Of a stretch of 15,131 bases of DNA, positions 12,255-15,131 are shown one piece after another. Below the pieces are notes generated by a model, which saw only the letters and a program-made list of their open reading frames with translations, was not told where the DNA came from and searched no databases. Each line of letters begins with the position of its first letter. Position 1 is the stretch's first letter. The DNA is from a bacterium. Lineage in GTDB: Bacteria; Lindowbacteria; 2-12-FULL-62-27. The translations under genes and the position numbers were made by a program. The stretch spans positions 1-15,131 of the forward strand of contig JACQOF010000101.1 in NCBI GenBank assembly GCA_016202645.1, in the 5' to 3' direction.

Positions 12255-14468
12255 ATGCAGACAGGTCCAGAGGCAGACGAGAAGGCGGAATCGTTGGTCG
12301 AACAGACCGTTGACCAAGTCGCGCGACTTATGAATCCCAGGACGATTGCCATCATCGGCGCGTCGGGGAGTGAGGGCAGTAAAAGGACGGGCCGGCCGCT
12401 CAAATCCCTCCTGAAGCACGGATTTACGGGAAAGGTGTTTCCCGTAAATCCCAAGTACTCTTCGATCGACAATCTTCCGTGCTACAAGAGCGTGAAGGAT
12501 GTTCCGGAGGACATTGACTTAGCGGCGATTATCCTCGCTCGCGATCGCGTCTTTCAGGCCCTGGACGAGTGTGTGGCGAAGCGCGTGCGGACTGTGATGA
12601 TTTATAGTTCTGGCTTTGCCGAGCTGGGTCATGAGGGGCGGGTCTTGCAGAGCAGACTCGCATCTATAGCACAACAGGGTGGTGTAAGAATCTGCGGTCC
12701 GAACGCTGCGTCGCTGGTCAACGTCAGACAAGGGATGGCCCTGTCTCTGTCAACAGGGCTAACCGTGGACAAGTTAGTACCAGGCAATATCGGTTTCGCT
12801 TCGCACAGTGGTGCGTTCATAAGCACGGCATTAAGGCTCGCGAACGAGAAGGGGTTTGGCTACAGCTACATGGTGTCTCTTGGAAATGAAGTTGATCTTA
12901 CGATCGCTGACTTCATTCATTTTTTCGTTGAAGATCCTGATACAAGAGTTATTGCTGCCTTCGTGGAGGGCCTCAAAGATGGAAAGAACTTTCGGAGAAT
13001 CGCTACCCTCGCTGCGGATAGGCGGAAACCCATCCTTATCGTGAAGGCTGGTAGATCGGAGAGAGGAGGCAGGGTGGCGGCTTCGCACACTGGCTCGATC
13101 ACAGGAGATGATCGCGCCTACTCTGCCGCCTTCCGTCAGCTTGGAGTGATTCGAGTGAATGATGTCAGCGAGCTTGTGGAAATATCTATGCTCTTTTCTC
13201 GCTATGATCCTCCGACTCAAACCGATGCTGCAATTGTGTGTGCAGGATCTGGCGGTGCCGCGTCGCTGATGGCGGATTTGGCGGAACAGAAAGGATTGAA
13301 GCTGGCGGACTTCTCTCCGACGTTGCGGGAAACCTTGGCAAAGGCCTTAACGCAGTTTAGCATTGTGTTGAATCCCATTGATATCGCTGGTGTAACAGCG
13401 GATCCGGACGAGGAGCCAGCCTTGTTCAGAGCGTGCTTGGAGAATTTGGCGAGGGAAGGGACGGTTGGAATCATCGTCGTTGTGATTCCCGTGGTGTCTT
13501 ATGCGGTACAGATCATTCAACACGTGGTGGATGTCTTGCGCACGGCGAATAAGCCAATTGTTCCGATCTTGCTTGGAGGTTCCCTCTTCCCTGAGTGCTT
13601 TCGAATTTTGGAGGAGAACAGGATCCCATACTTTTCGAGTTGCGACCAGGGAGTGAAAGCGGTCAAGGCTCTTCAGGAGTATGGGGACTTTCTTGTCAGA
13701 CGTCACACCTCCACGACAGAGGGTCAGAGACCTCATGTGCTGACTGATGAAAGAGGAAGGGCGCGAGCAGAAATGATTGCCCTGCTTAGAAATGGAAGGG
13801 ACGTACTGACGCTTAACACGGCAGCGGGAATACTGAGGCGTTACGGTTTCCGATTTCCTGTCCAAGGCCTTGCACGCTCAGACCGGGAGGCGAGGCACAT
13901 CGCGAAAAGTTCCGGCCTGCCGGTTGCCATGAAGGTTGAATCGGTCAAGATCTTGCACAAGAGTGACGTGAGCGGTGTGCGTCTTGGTATCGAGTCGCTC
14001 TCTACGGTAGAGAATGTTTTTGGCGAGCTGATGCATGCTTCGCTTCAAAGAGCCGAGAGTTCTGAAGTGGATGGAATCCTCGTCCAGCAGATGGTTCGAC
14101 CTCATACGGAGATTATCTTGGGCTGCAAGAGAGATCCAAGTTTCGGCCATGTGCTCCTTGTAGGGCTGGGTGGTGTCTTCGTCGAGCTATTGAACGAATT
14201 CTCCTTGCGTTTGCCGCCGGTTAGTTTGATGGACGCGAGGCAGATGATTACCGAGTTGCGCGGAGAGAAGATTCTCATGGGGTTCCGAGGTAAGGGTCGC
14301 GCAGACATTGACGCTCTTGCTGAGGCAATTGTGAACTTCTCCTGTCTTATCGAGGAGTTGGGGGAGTTCATCGAAGAGGTGGACATTAATCCGCTGTTTC
14401 TCCTAGAAGAAGGTAAAGGGGCTCTCATCGGCGATGCGCTCTTTGTCTTGAATCGGAATGGCCGATAA
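12255..14468 (+). CDS. Acetate-CoA ligase (ADP-forming) family acyl-CoA synthetase
   Basis: A complete 737-residue single-chain enzyme. The family interconverts an acyl-CoA plus ADP and phosphate with the free acid plus ATP, saving or spending energy at the end of acid catabolism in the cytoplasm. Domains in order: CoA-binding Rossmann (about 24-150) with IAIIGASGSEGSKRTG (31-46); succinyl-CoA-synthetase-like ligase domains (about 165-470) with the phospho-histidine H278 in VAASHTGSITGDD; ATP-grasp (about 515-735) with MKVESVKILHKSDVSG around 560-575, VDGILVQQMVRPHTEIILG, LVGLGGVFVELLNEFSLRLP and the terminal EEVDINPLFLLEEGKG. The start has GAGAGGAG at 12241-12248, six bases upstream. Base use is clearly A+T-richer than most of the window, hinting at a different origin. 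It follows a dead paralogue on the same strand. The acyl substrate cannot be told. Confidence 0.94.
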   Translation: MQTGPEADEKAESLVEQTVDQVARLMNPRTIAIIGASGSEGSKRTGRPLKSLLKHGFTGKVFPVNPKYSSIDNLPCYKSVKDVPEDIDLAAIILARDRVFQALDECVAKRVRTVMIYSSGFAELGHEGRVLQSRLASIAQQGGVRICGPNAASLVNVRQGMALSLSTGLTVDKLVPGNIGFASHSGAFISTALRLANEKGFGYSYMVSLGNEVDLTIADFIHFFVEDPDTRVIAAFVEGLKDGKNFRRIATLAADRRKPILIVKAGRSERGGRVAASHTGSITGDDRAYSAAFRQLGVIRVNDVSELVEISMLFSRYDPPTQTDAAIVCAGSGGAASLMADLAEQKGLKLADFSPTLRETLAKALTQFSIVLNPIDIAGVTADPDEEPALFRACLENLAREGTVGIIVVVIPVVSYAVQIIQHVVDVLRTANKPIVPILLGGSLFPECFRILEENRIPYFSSCDQGVKAVKALQEYGDFLVRRHTSTTEGQRPHVLTDERGRARAEMIALLRNGRDVLTLNTAAGILRRYGFRFPVQGLARSDREARHIAKSSGLPVAMKVESVKILHKSDVSGVRLGIESLSTVENVFGELMHASLQRAESSEVDGILVQQMVRPHTEIILGCKRDPSFGHVLLVGLGGVFVELLNEFSLRLPPVSLMDARQMITELRGEKILMGFRGKGRADIDALAEAIVNFSCLIEELGEFIEEVDINPLFLLEEGKGALIGDALFVLNRNGR

Positions 14469-14490
14469 GTCCAAGAGAGGGGAGGTAGTC

Positions 14491-15131
14491 ATGAGCCAAG
14501 GGCCACGATTGTCGGAAGAGAAGTGGCCGTTAGGGAGGCGGTGTCGTGTTGCCGCAGCACATTGGAAGCGGCTGTATTGCTCGGGTCAGCTGACGGCGTT
14601 CAAGTATAAGGGCGAGCAATCAATGATTCTACTTAAGTCTTCGATCCTTCAGCGAGAACAGGATTCGCACTTCTTGGATGGTCTCAAAAAGTTAGGCAGT
14701 GACAACGCGAAGGAACCACCAGCGGTGGTGGCTGCGAAGTACCACCACTTATCGAACGAGATGGGTGGGCTCGACATGGAGTACGTCGAGGAATCGCCCA
14801 AGAAGGTCTGGATCCGGTACCTGGCCCCGGCGTGGGGATACGACGGGTGTGCCTTGTTTGTCGTTCCCGCCAGCGTACAACGCGCGACGTTCGCCGCCTG
14901 GCACGGGCGGAACGCGGTGTTCTTGAACTGCCCACGCCTCCGGTTCGTGCTGACGAAGACCCTCCAGGACGGGGAGCCCTACGCGGAGGGCTACTTCGAA
15001 GAGTGCGACTGGGAGTTGCGGCCGGAGGAGCGGTTCCAGTACCAGCCGGTGGCGACCTCGCCCGATTGTGATCCGGCGCGCCAGCCCACGCTCGACCCGG
15101 CCGTGTGGCCGCAGGCGCGGCGCGACAAGGC
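14491..15131 (+). CDS. Unrecognised protein, N-terminal part (runs off the window end)
   Basis: From ATG 14491 the frame stays open to the last base (213 codons). GGGGAGG at 14479-14485 sits five bases before the start, and the gene follows the acyl-CoA synthetase stop by only 22 bases on the same strand, so the two are probably cotranscribed. The first 65 or so residues (LSEEKWPLGRRCRVAAAHWK and on) are A+T-richer in base use; the rest has the strong third-position G/C of the window's usual genes. Visible pieces: LDMEYVEESPKKVWIRYLAP, VPASVQRATFAAWHGRNAVF, GYFEECDWELRPEERFQYQP. No signal peptide or membrane segment is seen. The CDWEL-type strand faintly recalls small soluble ligand-binding or hydrolase proteins, but I cannot name the family. 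Confidence 0.8.
   Translation, partial: MSQGPRLSEEKWPLGRRCRVAAAHWKRLYCSGQLTAFKYKGEQSMILLKSSILQREQDSHFLDGLKKLGSDNAKEPPAVVAAKYHHLSNEMGGLDMEYVEESPKKVWIRYLAPAWGYDGCALFVVPASVQRATFAAWHGRNAVFLNCPRLRFVLTKTLQDGEPYAEGYFEECDWELRPEERFQYQPVATSPDCDPARQPTLDPAVWPQARRDK

Noticed and set aside
1-15131. CRISPR array, tRNA or rRNA genes, phage or defence modules
   Set aside because: No regularly spaced repeats, no tRNA-like TTCRANNC arms with acceptor pairing and no rRNA signatures were found by reading both strands.

Overview
The window is bacterial, G+C-rich for most of its length, and looks like an accessory region worn down by insertion sequences and gene loss. Gene style (purine-rich ribosome sites a few bases before ATG, same-strand catabolic genes, NDP-forming acyl-CoA synthetases, hydantoinase and TcuA-like genes) would suit an environmental high-G+C lineage such as Rokubacteria/Methylomirabilota or a deltaproteobacterium. 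That placement is inference; there is no rRNA or other marker here.

Layout. 1-915 is the 3' part of a UDP-glucose 6-dehydrogenase-type gene. 942-2034 is a complete IS630-family element with 25-bp inverted ends, flanking TA dinucleotides and a transposase split over two frames at an A7 run. 2088-3587 is an intact FAD dehydrogenase resembling tricarballylate dehydrogenase TcuA. 3629-4648 is the wreck of an IS21-type element: repeated ATTATGCCGAG end motifs, a broken istB and the last codons of istA, on the minus strand. 4649-4850 is a diverged copy of the promoter and first codons of an RpiR-type regulator; the other copy (9078-9297) fronts the intact regulator at 9244-10191. Between the copies lie remnants of a short-chain dehydrogenase (5017-5371) and a hydantoinase B subunit (5422-6178), an intact class III aminotransferase (6148-7473) and a small carboxymuconolactone decarboxylase-family gene (7800-8183). 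After the regulator, a long stretch without a convincing gene leads to a 5'-truncated, frameshifted acyl-CoA synthetase fragment (11078-12003), then an intact 737-residue paralogue (12255-14468) that is visibly A+T-richer, then the start of an unrecognised gene that runs off the end (14491-15131).

How it may work. The intact genes (flavin dehydrogenase, aminotransferase, decarboxylase-family protein, SIS-domain regulator, ADP-forming acyl-CoA synthetase) read as parts of a catabolic island for an amino or organic acid, with the sugar-phosphate-type regulator as local control. The substrate cannot be read from the sequence. Several former members are clearly dead.

The most interesting structure is the duplicated regulator promoter. 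Each copy carries the same -35/-10 pair with an 18-bp spacer and a shared partial palindrome just upstream. The two copies differ in length by exactly an 18-bp tandem duplication that repeats the -10 hexamer. One copy has lost its regulator and now sits upstream of the decayed SDR/hyuB tract and the aminotransferase. I found no CRISPR array, tRNA or rRNA and no clear defence or other undescribed multi-gene system.
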